Shown here: in pieces, positions 1 to 8,921 of the stretch
Layout: every line of letters begins with the position of its first letter
Numbering within the stretch: position 1 is the stretch's first letter
Made by a program: the position numbers and the translations under genes
DNA from: Halopolyspora algeriensis
GTDB lineage: Bacteria > Actinomycetota > Actinomycetes > Mycobacteriales > Pseudonocardiaceae
Assembly (NCBI RefSeq): GCF_003337235.1
Contig: NZ_QPJC01000003.1
Location: forward strand, 161,724 to 225,723
Reading direction: 5' to 3'
Length of the DNA stretch: 64,000 nt
Notes under the pieces: generated by a model
Told to the model about the DNA's origin: nothing
Databases searched by the model: none
Seen by the model: the letters and a program-made list of their open reading frames with translations, nothing else

Positions 1-1
1 G

Positions 2-550
2 GTCACCGGGATGGCCCAGGCAGCTCACCGCCGCCTGGTGGCATCCGGCCGTGCCGCGCGCACGGTGACGGTCAAGGCCCGCGACTCCTCGTTCACCACG
101 ATCAGCCGGGCGGAGACCCTTCCGTCGGCGACGAGCGACTTCTCCGCGCTGGCTGCCGCGGCCCGGCGGCTCACCCCGGTGGCGGCACCACCGGGGACAC
201 CGGTGCGGCTGGTGGGCGTGTCGTATTCGGGCCTGGCCACCGCGGAACAGGAATCCCTGTTCGGCAACCCGGCCGATGAGCCGGCTGCCGACTCGCTGCG
301 CTCCCACGCTCCGGTCGAGACACCGCCGGCCATGGCTGCCCCGGGGACCGAGGAGATGCCAGCCCCGGCATGGCGGGCGGGTGATGACATCCACCATCCC
401 GAGTGGGGGCACGGCTGGGTGCAGGGCGCCGGGATCGGACGGGTCACCGTCCGGTTCGAGACGGCCCGCACCGGGAGCGGCCCCACTCGCACCTTCACGA
501 TCGGTGATCCCGCGCTGTCACCGGCGGATCCCCTCGCCAGCCTCGGGTAG
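2..550 (+). CDS. dinB: DNA polymerase IV (DinB), C-terminal part, 5' end outside window
   Basis: Y-family translesion polymerase that copies past damaged or slipped template. The frame is open from the first full codon of the window, so the catalytic palm and fingers lie to the left. The 182 residues present hold part of the little-finger domain (TVTVKARDSSFTT strand in the first 40 residues), then a QESLF pentapeptide that fits the QxxLF sliding-clamp motif, and a C-terminal module (GDDIHHPEWGHGWVQGAG) that I know from actinobacterial DinB proteins. The stop is TAG at 548-550. The gene is cut by the window edge, not broken: nothing in the visible part suggests decay. Confidence 0.88.
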   Translation, partial: VTGMAQAAHRRLVASGRAARTVTVKARDSSFTTISRAETLPSATSDFSALAAAARRLTPVAAPPGTPVRLVGVSYSGLATAEQESLFGNPADEPAADSLRSHAPVETPPAMAAPGTEEMPAPAWRAGDDIHHPEWGHGWVQGAGIGRVTVRFETARTGSGPTRTFTIGDPALSPADPLASLG

Positions 551-634
551 CGCCTGTTTCCTCGGTGCCGGGCGTGGCGTCGAGATGCGTTTTCGGCAAC
601 CACTCGAGCAGGCCACCACAGCACTCCCCACCCC

Positions 635-1438
635 CTACTGCGGGGGGAATTGGCGCCGGTAGTGGCCGACCCATTTGTGCGGGGCGAGCTCCTGCACGGC
701 ATGTTCCAGCCGGCGGGGCAGGCGGCTCAACGGGGGCAGGTGGAAGCGGTAGCGCACGCCGGGCAGTCCCGGCATCGGGGCGGGCTCGTCGATCCGCCAG
801 CGTTCGAGTTCGGGATGGCGGTGGACGAACTCGGGATCGGCCGGATAGAACTCGAAAGCCCGGCGACGCTCCGGCGGGACCGGGCGTTTCCGCTGGATCG
901 GAGGCAGTGAGCCGATCCCGGCCGCACCGATCTCGGACCAGGGGATTCCGAAGACCTCTCCCCTGGTGCGCGCGTGGAGCGCATGGCGGTCCAGCAGAAA
1001 GCCTCTGCTGCTCAACGATCCCTTCGCCGAAGCCACGAACCACAGAAAGATCGCACCGAACACGATCTGCCAGAACCACAACCACACGCTGCCACCGTCG
1101 TCGGTCAGCGCTGCCGCGCACAGGATGGTGAGGAATCCGCTGACACCGCCACCGACGAGCAGGTTGCGGAAAGCGGCGGCGCTGACGTCGACGTCACGTA
1201 CCTCGCTGCCCAGAACCGGGGCGGGCGCGGCGGGTACGGCTTCCTCCCTGCCGTAGGCCTTCGTCTCCGGTCCGGGGGAGGCGGGATCGGGCTGCTGCGG
1301 ATACTGCGCCGTGGCCTGCCGGGGCGGTTGACCGCGATGAGCCACGGTGGGCTGTTCGGCCGTCGCCCGCCGTGGGACGGTCGCCCGCTGCGTATCCACC
1401 CGATCGGCTCGCTGCCATCCACCCGGAAGCCACTTCAT
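635..1438 (-). CDS. Hypothetical two-helix membrane protein with proline-rich N-terminus
   Basis: Unrecognised 267-residue protein. The first ~85 residues are rich in Pro, Gln and Arg and look disordered. Two hydrophobic segments follow: LLVGGGVSGFLTILCAAAL, and the aromatic-rich VWLWFWQIVFGAIFLWFVA. After them comes a basic cytosolic domain of about 120 residues with many Pro/Arg pairs and a Trp-rich end (HKWVGHYRRQFPPQ). The topology suggests both termini on the same side of the membrane. The start ATG (1436-1438) follows a weak CAGGT ribosome site. It converges on dinB and stands alone. No catalytic motif is visible; the call of a real gene rests on length, codon bias and the clear helix pair. 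Confidence 0.7.
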   Translation of the reverse strand: MKWLPGGWQRADRVDTQRATVPRRATAEQPTVAHRGQPPRQATAQYPQQPDPASPGPETKAYGREEAVPAAPAPVLGSEVRDVDVSAAAFRNLLVGGGVSGFLTILCAAALTDDGGSVWLWFWQIVFGAIFLWFVASAKGSLSSRGFLLDRHALHARTRGEVFGIPWSEIGAAGIGSLPPIQRKRPVPPERRRAFEFYPADPEFVHRHPELERWRIDEPAPMPGLPGVRYRFHLPPLSRLPRRLEHAVQELAPHKWVGHYRRQFPPQ

Positions 1439-1567
1439 ACCTGCCAGGATAGCCCGGCAGCACGCTGTTGATCTCGCTCGGTGTCACCCGTTGCGGGACA
1501 TCTCCGGGGGATTTCGGGGTCTTCAGGCACCCCAAGAATGGCGTAGCACATTGTAGCCACCCCGGTT

Positions 1568-1573
1568 TAGACT
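1568..1573 (+). promoter_or_regulatory. Putative leaderless -10 element of vapBC
   Basis: TAGACT fits the TANNNT -10 consensus and lies exactly six bases before the vapB ATG (1580), the geometry of leaderless transcripts that are common in actinobacteria. No good -35 hexamer is visible 17 bases upstream. No ribosome site precedes the ATG, which supports leaderless start. Confidence 0.35.
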
Positions 1574-1579
1574 GTTGCC

Positions 1580-1834
1580 ATGAACCATCCGATCACCCAA
1601 CGCGAACTACGCAATGACAGCGGAGCAGTTCTGGAAGCAGTGGAAGAGGGCGAGAGCTTCATCGTCACCCGCAACGGCACGCCGGTGGCACAACTCAATC
1701 CTCTGAAGCCTCGCGCGTTCGTCACCCGCGACGAACTCGCGGAGATCGCGGCCGAGGAACCCGCCCTGGATTCCGCCGAATTCTTCGCCGATCTGGATCG
1801 GATCGTGGATCAGGACGGGCTGCTCGGTGAGTAA
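1580..1834 (+). CDS. vapB: Phd/YefM-fold antitoxin (VapB-type)
   Basis: 84-residue antitoxin that should bind and neutralise the PIN toxin encoded next to it, and repress their shared promoter through its N-terminal DNA-binding half. The N-terminus (LRNDSGAVLEAVEEGESFIV then RNGTPVAQL) is the Phd/YefM signature. The C-terminal acidic tail (DSAEFFADLDRIVDQ) is the expected toxin-wrapping segment. Its last eight bases overlap vapC, so the two are translationally coupled. The ATG has no Shine-Dalgarno sequence, in keeping with a leaderless mRNA. Confidence 0.88.
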   Translation: MNHPITQRELRNDSGAVLEAVEEGESFIVTRNGTPVAQLNPLKPRAFVTRDELAEIAAEEPALDSAEFFADLDRIVDQDGLLGE

Positions 1835-2228
1835 AGCGCAAGCACTGCTGGACACCTGTGTTGTGATCGATCTTCCCGAGATCGACACACAAGCGCTGAC
1901 AGCGGACCAGTACTACATCAGCGTGGTCACCATCGCCGAACTCGCGGCAGGAACCCATGCCTCCGCCAAACCCTCGGTGCGGGCCACGCGCTTACGGCGT
2001 TTGCAGTCGGTGGAATCCCGCTTCGACCCACTCCTGTTCGATGCTGCTGCGGCCCGCTCCTACGGGCAGGTCTTCGCCGCAGTCCAGCAGGCAGGACGCC
2101 AACCACGAAGTCGGCTTGCCGATCTCCTGATCGCCTCGATCGCACTCGCACGGGGAATGACGCTGATCACACGCAACCCGGACGACTTCACCGGGCTCGA
2201 CTCCCTGCTGACCGTCGAAGCGATTTGA
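1827..2228 (+). CDS. vapC: PIN-domain ribonuclease toxin VapC
   Basis: 133-residue PIN-domain endoribonuclease of a type II toxin-antitoxin pair. The acidic metal site is complete: Asp9 in LLDTCVVID, Glu38 in TIAEL, Asp in RLADLLIA and Asp in RNPDDF. It starts with GTG at 1827 inside the vapB end. Codon 56 is TTA (1992-1994), which is rare in high-GC actinomycetes and in mycelial species is read by the developmentally controlled bldA tRNA; this points either to recent arrival or to late expression. RNA target unknown. The active site and length look intact, so the toxin should work. Confidence 0.9.
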   Translation: MSKAQALLDTCVVIDLPEIDTQALTADQYYISVVTIAELAAGTHASAKPSVRATRLRRLQSVESRFDPLLFDAAAARSYGQVFAAVQQAGRQPRSRLADLLIASIALARGMTLITRNPDDFTGLDSLLTVEAI

Positions 2229-2255
2229 CTTTCGCGCTCAGCTGCGCACCCACCG

Positions 2256-3443
2256 TCAGCTCTGCGGCACGCGCAGGATCAGGGCGTCGCCCTGGCCGCC
2301 ACCACCGCACAGTGCCGCGGCACCGCTGCCACCACCGCGCCGCTTCAGCTCCAGCGCCAGGTGCAGCGCCAGACGCGCGCCCGACATGCCGATCGGGTGC
2401 CCCAGCGCGATCGCTCCGCCGTTGACGTTGACCCGCTCCTCGTCGAGGCCGAGAGCGCGGGCGGAGACGATTCCGACCGCGGCGAAGGCCTCGTTGATCT
2501 CGACCAGGTCCAACTCGCCGGCCTCACGGCTCTCCCGCGCGCAGGCGGCCTTGATCGCGTTGGAAGGCTGCTCGTGCAGGCTTGCGTCCGGCCCGGCGAC
2601 GACTCCGTGCGCACCGATCTCGGCCAGCCACGGCAGGCCGAGTTCCTGCGCCTTGGCCTTGCTCATCACCACGACCGCGGCCGCACCGTCGGAGATCTGC
2701 GAGGCCGACCCGGCGGTGATCGTGCCGTCCGCGGCGAATGCCGGACGGAGCTTGCCCAAGCCCTCGGCCGTGGTGTCGGGGCGCACGCCCTCGTCGGTGT
2801 CGACCACCACCGGCTCGCCCTTGCGCTGCGGCACGGTGACCGGGGCGATCTCCTCGGCGAAGACGCCGCCGGAGGCCGCCGCGCCCGCACGCTGGTGCGA
2901 GCGTGCAGCGAATTCGTCCTGCTCGGCGCGGGTCAGGCCGTGCCGGGAGTTGTACTTCTCGGTGGAAGCCCCCATCGCGACCTGATCGAAGGCGCAGAAC
3001 AGCCCGTCGTGAGCCATGTGGTCGAGCATCTGCACGTCGCCGTACTTGAAGCCTTCACGCGAGGAGCCGAGCAGGTGCGGCGCCTGGGTCATCGACTCCT
3101 GGCCACCTGCGACCACGATGTCGAACTCACCGGCCCGGATCTGCTGGTCGGCCAGCGCGATCGCGTCCAACCCGGACAGGCACACCTTGTTGACGGTCAG
3201 CGCGGGAACGTCCATCGGGATACCGGCGGCGACCGCGGCCTGCCGGGCGGGGATCTGGCCCGCACCCGCGGTCAGCACCTGCCCCATGATCGTGTACTGC
3301 ACCTGATCGGGCCGCACTCCCGCACGCTCCAGCGCGGCGGCGATCGCAACCCCGCCGAGCTGGGCACCCGAGAAGTCCTTCAGCGATCCGAGCAGCCGTC
3401 CCATGGGCGTACGCGCTCCGGCCACGATCACGGAACTTCCCAC
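2256..3443 (-). CDS. Acetyl-CoA C-acetyltransferase (thiolase)
   Basis: Degradative or biosynthetic thiolase that interconverts two acetyl-CoA and acetoacetyl-CoA. 395 residues, the normal size. The acyl-accepting Cys88 lies in NKVCLSG, the NEAFA motif near residue 320, the GHPIG histidine, and the second catalytic Cys in LCGGGGQG close to the C-terminus. It sits divergent to methylmalonyl-CoA epimerase, as its counterpart does in M. tuberculosis (fadA4) and Streptomyces, so it belongs to the conserved backbone. Start is ATG at 3443. A longer-chain 3-ketoacyl thiolase is less likely, given the close match of all short-chain motifs. Confidence 0.93.
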   Translation of the reverse strand: MGSSVIVAGARTPMGRLLGSLKDFSGAQLGGVAIAAALERAGVRPDQVQYTIMGQVLTAGAGQIPARQAAVAAGIPMDVPALTVNKVCLSGLDAIALADQQIRAGEFDIVVAGGQESMTQAPHLLGSSREGFKYGDVQMLDHMAHDGLFCAFDQVAMGASTEKYNSRHGLTRAEQDEFAARSHQRAGAAASGGVFAEEIAPVTVPQRKGEPVVVDTDEGVRPDTTAEGLGKLRPAFAADGTITAGSASQISDGAAAVVVMSKAKAQELGLPWLAEIGAHGVVAGPDASLHEQPSNAIKAACARESREAGELDLVEINEAFAAVGIVSARALGLDEERVNVNGGAIALGHPIGMSGARLALHLALELKRRGGGSGAAALCGGGGQGDALILRVPQS

Positions 3444-3658
3444 GGCTTCCTCCCGGTGCTGTCACTGCTGCGTCGACGATGCCCGGCCGCGGCCGCCGAC
3501 CGTGCCGGTCGCGGACTCGCTTCCCGCCGGGCTCTCACCATGCTGCCCGGTCCGGCTCGTGCGGGCCATACCCGCGGCCGGAGAAACACGGGATGTGTGA
3601 GGCGGCGCACAGGCGCGGCTTCTCTCGTCACGGCCCGGCAGGCGCTACGCTCCGCGGC

Positions 3659-4099
3659 ATGCAGCAGGCACTCGGCGAACTCCTCAGCGGCATCGACCAC
3701 GTCGGCATCGCGGTCGCCGACCTCGACACCGCGATCGACTTCCAGCACGAGACCTTCGGGCTCGTACTCACCCACAGCGAGGTCAACGAGGACCAGGGAG
3801 TGCGCGAGGCGATGCTGGCCGCGCCGGGGGACACCACCGGCGCCACCCGGGTCCAACTGCTCGCGCCGATGCGCGAGGACTCGGCCATCGCCAAGTTCCT
3901 GGACCGCAACGGCCCCGGCTTGCAGCAACTGGCTTACCGCGTCACCGACGTCGACGCGGCCTGCGAGGCGCTGCGCACCAAGGGTGTCCGGCTGCTCTAC
4001 GAGGCACCACGCAGGGGAACCGCGAACAGCCGGATCAACTTCGTCCACCCCAAGGACGCCGGGGGTGTTCTCGTGGAACTGGTGGAGCCCGCCCGCTGA
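3659..4099 (+). CDS. mce: Methylmalonyl-CoA epimerase
   Basis: Converts (2S)- to (2R)-methylmalonyl-CoA between propionyl-CoA carboxylase and the B12-dependent mutase. 146 residues from the ATG at 3659; the frame stays open upstream but that extension has no family similarity. It is a vicinal-oxygen-chelate fold with two repeats. The first metal-ligand strand is IDHVGIAVADLDTA (His), then VQLLAP, LQQLAYRVTDVD and the last ligand in GGVLVELVEPAR (Glu). The thiolase is divergent and the coiled-coil gene follows 259 bp downstream, the same trio as in M. tuberculosis and Streptomyces. B12-importer and adenosyltransferase genes elsewhere in the window fit this pathway. Confidence 0.93.
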   Translation: MQQALGELLSGIDHVGIAVADLDTAIDFQHETFGLVLTHSEVNEDQGVREAMLAAPGDTTGATRVQLLAPMREDSAIAKFLDRNGPGLQQLAYRVTDVDAACEALRTKGVRLLYEAPRRGTANSRINFVHPKDAGGVLVELVEPAR

Positions 4100-4358
4100 A
4101 AGGCTTTCCGCGCAGCATCGGCCACCGCCCGGCCCGTCCGGAACCACACAGTCGTCGTGAACGACCTGGTGGTCAAGTGCCCTTTTCGCTGCTCATGCCG
4201 GGTACTCGGCGAGTGGTCACCGATACCCGCCGGGGCGGCCACCGGAAAGCGGACCTCGTGGGACCGCAGTAGCTCATCACCCACCGCGCGGACGTGAGAA
4301 ATCGGTTCGCCGTCCACACCGGCCACCGGCAACGACGGCGGGCAGGTAGCGTTGAGGT

Positions 4359-5759
4359 ATGGGCCAAGCCGACGATCGTGATCTGCTGCCACTGGGATCG
4401 GGCTTCGACGTCGTCCGAAGGGGTGGCTACGACCGCGCCCAGGTCGACGAGTATCTGGAACGCGTCGACGCCGACATCAGCATCCTCACCTCCGATCGGG
4501 ATGCTGCCGTTTCGCAGGCCGATGACCTGTCCAAACAGCTGGAGTCGGTCCGCTCGGAGGTCGAGAACCTGCGCGGCCAGGTCGAGCGGCTGGCCAAGCC
4601 GCCGACCACCCTGGAAGGGCTCAGCGAGCGTCTGCAGCACATGCTGCGCCTGGCCCAGGAGGAAGCCGCCGAAATCCGCAGCCGGGCCGAAAGCGATGCG
4701 GCCGAGGTCCGTTCCGCGGCCGAGTCCGAGGCGAGCGAGCTGCGGAATCGCTACGAGCAGCTGATCACCGAGACGGACGAGCGGCGCGCCGAGATGGAGA
4801 CCGAGCATCGTTCGGTTCTGGACGCGGCCAAAGCCGAAGCCGAGCGGATCACCCGTGAGGCGGAGGAGAACCGCAAACGAGCCGACGAGGAGTCGCAGGC
4901 CCGCCGCGAGCAGGTCGAAGAGGACTTCGAGATCGCGATGACCGCCCGGCGCACCGAATCCATGCGGACCCTCGCCGAGCAGGAGGCCGCCAGCAAGGCC
5001 GAGGCCGAACGGCGGGTGGAAGAGGCCACCGAGGAAGCCAACCGGCGTCTGCGGGAAGGCACCAACGAAGCACATCGGCGAGTGCGGGAAGCCACCGACG
5101 AGTCGAACCGGCTCGTTCGCGAGGCCACCGAGAAAGCCGAGCGGTTGCATCGCGAGAGCACCGAAGCCGCCGAGCAACGCGAACGCGAGAGCAAGCAGGA
5201 GGCCGAACGGCTGGTCACCGAGGCCACCGAGGAGAGCAACCGGATGCTCCGCGAGTCCCGCGCGGACGCCGAACGGCGCATCGGCGAGACCACGCAGGAG
5301 TGCCTGCGGCGCGTGGAGAAGGCCGACGAGCAGGTGGCCTCGCTGGTCGAGCTTCGGGACGCGGTGGCCGCGAAACTGCGCGAGGCCACCGAACTGTTCG
5401 GGCAGACCGCACCGATCCTGGAGCGCCTCGACGACGAGGACTCGGAGGAAACCAGGCTGCGGGAGGTGGCCGCCAAAGCTCGCGAACAGGTACGTCAGGA
5501 GACGCAAGCAGCGCTGGACACCCCGCGCCCGTCATCGGAGGCCACGCAGGACGAGGACGAGTCCGCACCCGAATCGCCGAACTCCGAGGAGGCGACCGAG
5601 CGGATCCGGCGTGGCGCGAGCGCGGAAACCGATCCGTACGACCCGCCGACGCAGCGGATCAAGGTGCCCATCTCCGAAAGCGAGTCGACCACGGGAACCT
5701 CCCAGCCGGGTGGTACGGCCAGGGTGGACACCAACGAACCGAGCAACAGTTCCCAGTAG
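4359..5759 (+). CDS. DivIVA-like polar coiled-coil protein (Scy/FilP type)
   Basis: 466-residue cytoskeletal or polarity scaffold. Residues 16-45 carry a DivIVA-type head (FDVVRRGGYDRAQVDEYLER). Coiled coil runs almost unbroken from about 45 to 370. Within it, residues 212-332 form eleven consecutive 11-residue repeats of the pattern xATEExNRxxRE without a single phase break, the hendecad coil known from Streptomyces Scy. The tail from about 375 is acidic, Ser/Thr/Pro-rich and disordered. Its position directly after mce is the position of scy in Streptomyces, but it is only about a third of that protein's length. Expected role: organising the tip-growth machinery. A membrane-attachment role through the DivIVA head is inferred. 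Confidence 0.85.
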   Translation: MGQADDRDLLPLGSGFDVVRRGGYDRAQVDEYLERVDADISILTSDRDAAVSQADDLSKQLESVRSEVENLRGQVERLAKPPTTLEGLSERLQHMLRLAQEEAAEIRSRAESDAAEVRSAAESEASELRNRYEQLITETDERRAEMETEHRSVLDAAKAEAERITREAEENRKRADEESQARREQVEEDFEIAMTARRTESMRTLAEQEAASKAEAERRVEEATEEANRRLREGTNEAHRRVREATDESNRLVREATEKAERLHRESTEAAEQRERESKQEAERLVTEATEESNRMLRESRADAERRIGETTQECLRRVEKADEQVASLVELRDAVAAKLREATELFGQTAPILERLDDEDSEETRLREVAAKAREQVRQETQAALDTPRPSSEATQDEDESAPESPNSEEATERIRRGASAETDPYDPPTQRIKVPISESESTTGTSQPGGTARVDTNEPSNSSQ

Positions 5760-5801
5760 CGAGTCCCGGTGGCGAGCACTGGACGGTCCAGCCGGGACGG
5801 T

Positions 5802-6638
5802 TCAGCTGCCGAACCGGTTCAGCCAGGGCAGCACGGCATTCGCGAATGCCTCGGGAGTCTCCATCGCGGACAGATGCCCCGCCCCTGGCAGGGTGACCAG
5901 CTCCGCGTCCGGCAGCACCGCCGTGACATCCCTGGCGATCTCCGGCGGGGTGATCGTGTCCTCTTCCCCCACGACGACCAGGGCGGGGCCGGTGAAGCCG
6001 CGAAGCGTGTCCGTACCGTCCGGGCGGGCCGCCATCGCACGCTGTGCCCAGGCCACTCCCTCGGCGGGCTGACTGTCGATCAGAGCACCGATCTCGTCGA
6101 CGACCTCGGGGCGCTCGTTGCGAGTGGTCCGACCGACCAGACCGGGCAGGCTGTTCTCGGCGAGCCAGCCCGACGTGCCCTCGCGTTCGGCACGATCGGC
6201 GACCGAGAGGCGGTTGTCGCGCTGCTCCGCGTTGTCGGCGACCGCCTTGGTGTCGGCGAGCAGGAGGCCGGAGACGCGTTCCGGCGCCGCCTGCAGCACG
6301 GCCGTCGCGACGTACCCGCCCATCGAGCACCCGCCCAGGACGACTTCCGACAGGCCGAGACTGTCCAGCAGCGCGAGCACATCGGCGGCCACCGTTCCGA
6401 GGCCGGGCTGCTCCGCAGCACGCCGGGTGGCGCCCTCGTCGGCCAGGTCCGGTGCCGACGAGCCGTCCAGCGCGCTCTGCCCGAGACCCCGCTGGTCCGG
6501 GGCGATGACTCTGACCTGTTCTTCGAGCAACGTCCGCGCGCCGTGCCACATCCGTGCGTCCACCGGGAACGCGTGCAGCAGTACCAGCGGCGGTCCCGCT
6601 CCCGACTCGATGTAATGCACGGCCCCATGGTGCCGCAC
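5802..6638 (-). CDS. Alpha/beta-fold hydrolase
   Basis: 278-residue hydrolase of the haloperoxidase/3-oxoadipate lactonase-like group. The triad is visible: nucleophile elbow GCSMGG (Ser), an acid in VVGEEDTIT and His in GAGHLS. The oxyanion motif is the LLHAFP segment. I place the start at GTG 6638 because an AAGGG ribosome site lies nine bases upstream and the family alignment begins there (HGAVHYIESG); an upstream ATG at 6695 would add 19 residues without similarity. Substrate unknown. The next hydrolase lies upstream on the same strand with a 96 bp gap. Confidence 0.85.
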   Translation of the reverse strand: MRHHGAVHYIESGAGPPLVLLHAFPVDARMWHGARTLLEEQVRVIAPDQRGLGQSALDGSSAPDLADEGATRRAAEQPGLGTVAADVLALLDSLGLSEVVLGGCSMGGYVATAVLQAAPERVSGLLLADTKAVADNAEQRDNRLSVADRAEREGTSGWLAENSLPGLVGRTTRNERPEVVDEIGALIDSQPAEGVAWAQRAMAARPDGTDTLRGFTGPALVVVGEEDTITPPEIARDVTAVLPDAELVTLPGAGHLSAMETPEAFANAVLPWLNRFGS

Positions 6639-6734
6639 TCGATCACCCTTCGCGCACCCGCCGCTGTCGGCCCGGCCGGTCGGCCTTTCCCGCATGCACG
6701 AGCCGGAGTCGACAAGACGAGGAGGCGATGGTGA

Positions 6735-7484
6735 TCAGGACTCGACGATGGTGACCTGGCGGGTTTCGGCGGGACCGTCCCAGGTGGTCGGCAGGGGCGT
6801 CGGCACCTCCGGGACCACGGCTTGCACGATCGCGTCCAGGGCCTGCTTGTCCTTGCCGACCCACAGGTGCTTGGTCTCCGGGAAGCCGACCACCTTGGCC
6901 TGCGGGATCGTGGCGAACCTGCGTCGCGCCTCCTCCGGCTGGAGGTAGTCGTCGTGCTCGGGGATGAAGGCGTGCACCGGCTTGCCGGACTCGCCCCAGG
7001 CACGCAGGTGTTCTTCGGTGCTCCATCGAAGCGGCGGGGAGATCAGCACGGCACCCTGCACCAGCGGGTCGAGGCCGTGTACCAGTGTCAGGTCGGTGCC
7101 GAACGACCACCCGAGGAGCCACACGTCGGGCAGGTCGTGGAACTCCGCGTACTCCAGGGCGGCGGCGACGTCGAACCGCTCGGAGTCACCGCCGTCGAAG
7201 CTGCCCTCACTGCGCCCGGCCTCGCTGACCGTGCCGCGCGTGTTGAACCGCAGCACCGCGAGATCGGCCAGGGCGGGCAGGCGCCAGGCCGCCTTGCGGA
7301 TCAGGTGCGAGTCCATCATCCCGCCGTGCGTGGGCAAGGGGTGCAGGCACACGAGCGTGGCTCGCGGAGCACGGTCCTGCGGCAGGGACAGCTCACCGAC
7401 CAGGTTCAGCTCGTCGGCGGTGTGCAGGGTGATCGGCTCCCGCCGTCCCGGCAGCACGGTGTTGGCACGGATGTCGGTACTCAT
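6735..7484 (-). CDS. Alpha/beta hydrolase, dienelactone-hydrolase-like
   Basis: 249 residues from the ATG at 7484. The oxyanion region is LVCLHPLPTHGG, the nucleophile lies in LLGWSFG (Ser), followed by an acid in FIPEHDDYLQP and a histidine in ETKHLW. This is the actinobacterial alpha/beta hydrolase subgroup often called esterase or dienelactone hydrolase; the substrate cannot be told. Its ATG overlaps the stop of the upstream Cys/His-rich protein (TGATG at 7482-7486), so the two genes are translationally coupled. Confidence 0.85.
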   Translation of the reverse strand: MSTDIRANTVLPGRREPITLHTADELNLVGELSLPQDRAPRATLVCLHPLPTHGGMMDSHLIRKAAWRLPALADLAVLRFNTRGTVSEAGRSEGSFDGGDSERFDVAAALEYAEFHDLPDVWLLGWSFGTDLTLVHGLDPLVQGAVLISPPLRWSTEEHLRAWGESGKPVHAFIPEHDDYLQPEEARRRFATIPQAKVVGFPETKHLWVGKDKQALDAIVQAVVPEVPTPLPTTWDGPAETRQVTIVES

Positions 7485-7801
7485 CACCGACGATCCTGCC
7501 ACGACCGTTTCGGACCGCGGCGCCGGTGCCCTCTCCAGCAACCGGTGTGCCAGTGACGCCGATCCTCGACACTGCCGTACTCGTCGGCGGGCCAGGCCAC
7601 GATGTGCCCCACCCCGGGACGGATCTCGTGGTCGCATCCGGGGCAGCGGTACATCTTCGTCGCCTGTGCCGCGGGCACCGTGCGCACCAACCAGTCCCCG
7701 TCCGGCCCCGGCTCCACCTGTGAGAAGCCGAAACCGGAGCCCAGTGGGCGGGCGTCGGGCCGCGCCCGTTTCGGGCGGCCGGGGCGGTTTCGGCGTGGCA
7801 C
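7484..7801 (-). CDS. Conserved Cys/His-rich protein, possible zinc ribbon
   Basis: About 105-residue actinobacterial conserved protein of unknown function. The N-terminus is strongly basic (PRRNRPGRPKR), and the C-terminal half has a probable metal site: Cys-x2-Cys in YRCPGCDHEIRPG, then HIVAW and HWHTGCW. The pattern suggests a zinc ribbon that binds nucleic acid or ribosomes (inference). Three GTG codons (7810, 7807, 7801) could be the start; 7801 gives the usual P-R-R-N beginning. The stop overlaps the ATG of the downstream hydrolase. Confidence 0.75.
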   Translation of the reverse strand: MPRRNRPGRPKRARPDARPLGSGFGFSQVEPGPDGDWLVRTVPAAQATKMYRCPGCDHEIRPGVGHIVAWPADEYGSVEDRRHWHTGCWRGHRRRGPKRSWQDRR

Positions 7802-7847
7802 GGACACCACGTTAACCGCAGGCCGCACGCCCCGACCCGACCGGTTG

Positions 7848-8843
7848 TCACGCAGGCGGCAACCTCGGCCAGATCCGCTCGGCAAGGCCTCGAGCGAACT
7901 CGCAGGCGCGAATACCGTCACTGCCCGGAATCGCGACCACCAGCATGGCCACCTCGACCTGTCCCGTCCCGGCAGCCTCGAACGGGATGTGCGCGGTTTC
8001 GGCCATGCACAGCGGCGTTCGGGGGTTGCCGCCGACGATGCCGACCACCGTGCGGCGCCCGGCGATCCGCTCGGCGACCGCAGCACCGCGGGAGACCCGG
8101 GGAGGATCTCCCGCGGTGTGCACCATCCGGACCCGCGGATGCCCGGCTTTGTTCGGACCCCACTGGCACTGGTGCCGCCCCGGACTGGAGCGGGGGCGAG
8201 CCCCCTTCAGCCCGGGCACCCGCTGCACGACCGCGGTGTCCACCACCGTGCACGGGTCGATCAGGGCCAGCGAGTCCGGCGGAAACCAGCGGTGCCCGAC
8301 CCGTTCCGCCGCGATGGTGTCGACGGCCGTTCTCGCTCCCGCCTCGGCCACCCGGCACAGCCCCGACGTGGGGTCCCCTGCCAGCAGGTCGGCGCTGACC
8401 TGCATCGCGATTCCGTCGGAGAACAGAATCTGCCGGGTGCAATGACCGGGCAGCGGTGCGCTGTGCACGATCCGCAACGCCCCTCGGCGGGTCACCGGCA
8501 CTCCCCGCGTGACCTCGGCCGGGTCGACCTTCCGCAGCTCGCCCACGGCAAGCTGCAGCAGTGTTCTCCCCGACATGCGAACGTGCAGCAGGCAGTAGTC
8601 GAGCGAGACGGTTCCCGCGTTGCGGACCTGCCCGAACCGCTGCAGCGTTGCCGGGTCGGTCAGCGTGCACGGGTCCACCGTGCGCACATCCCCCAGCACC
8701 GCACTCGACAGATGAGGCTCCGGTGCACTGCCGCGCCCCGGACCCGGCACGCTGCGGACCCCTCCTGCGCAGCCGACCGCCAGCACCACGAACAGCAGCG
8801 CGAGGGTCACCGGCGTACTTCGGAGACGACGACGCGGCGGCAT
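7848..8843 (-). CDS. DUF3558-type secreted lipoprotein with two repeats
   Basis: 331-residue lipoprotein. The signal peptide (residues 1-24) ends in a lipobox, LAVGC with Cys25 as the lipidation site. The mature part contains two similar domains, each opening with a Asp-Pro-Cys motif (VDPCTLTDPATLQRFG and IDPCTVVDTAVVQRVPG) and each carrying further cysteines that probably form disulphides. This D-P-C pattern is characteristic of DUF3558 proteins, abundant in Pseudonocardiales. No enzyme motif. The following gene on the strand is dhaM's 3' neighbour boundary; no operon link is evident. Function unknown, cell-envelope location confident. Confidence 0.8.
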   Translation of the reverse strand: MPPRRRLRSTPVTLALLFVVLAVGCAGGVRSVPGPGRGSAPEPHLSSAVLGDVRTVDPCTLTDPATLQRFGQVRNAGTVSLDYCLLHVRMSGRTLLQLAVGELRKVDPAEVTRGVPVTRRGALRIVHSAPLPGHCTRQILFSDGIAMQVSADLLAGDPTSGLCRVAEAGARTAVDTIAAERVGHRWFPPDSLALIDPCTVVDTAVVQRVPGLKGARPRSSPGRHQCQWGPNKAGHPRVRMVHTAGDPPRVSRGAAVAERIAGRRTVVGIVGGNPRTPLCMAETAHIPFEAAGTGQVEVAMLVVAIPGSDGIRACEFARGLAERIWPRLPPA

Positions 8844-8921
8844 TGCGTCACCCTAACTCGCAGGATCGTGCGTGGGCAGACCACAGGGACCGGCCGGCAC
8901 GGCGAGAAGCAAGAAGACCCG

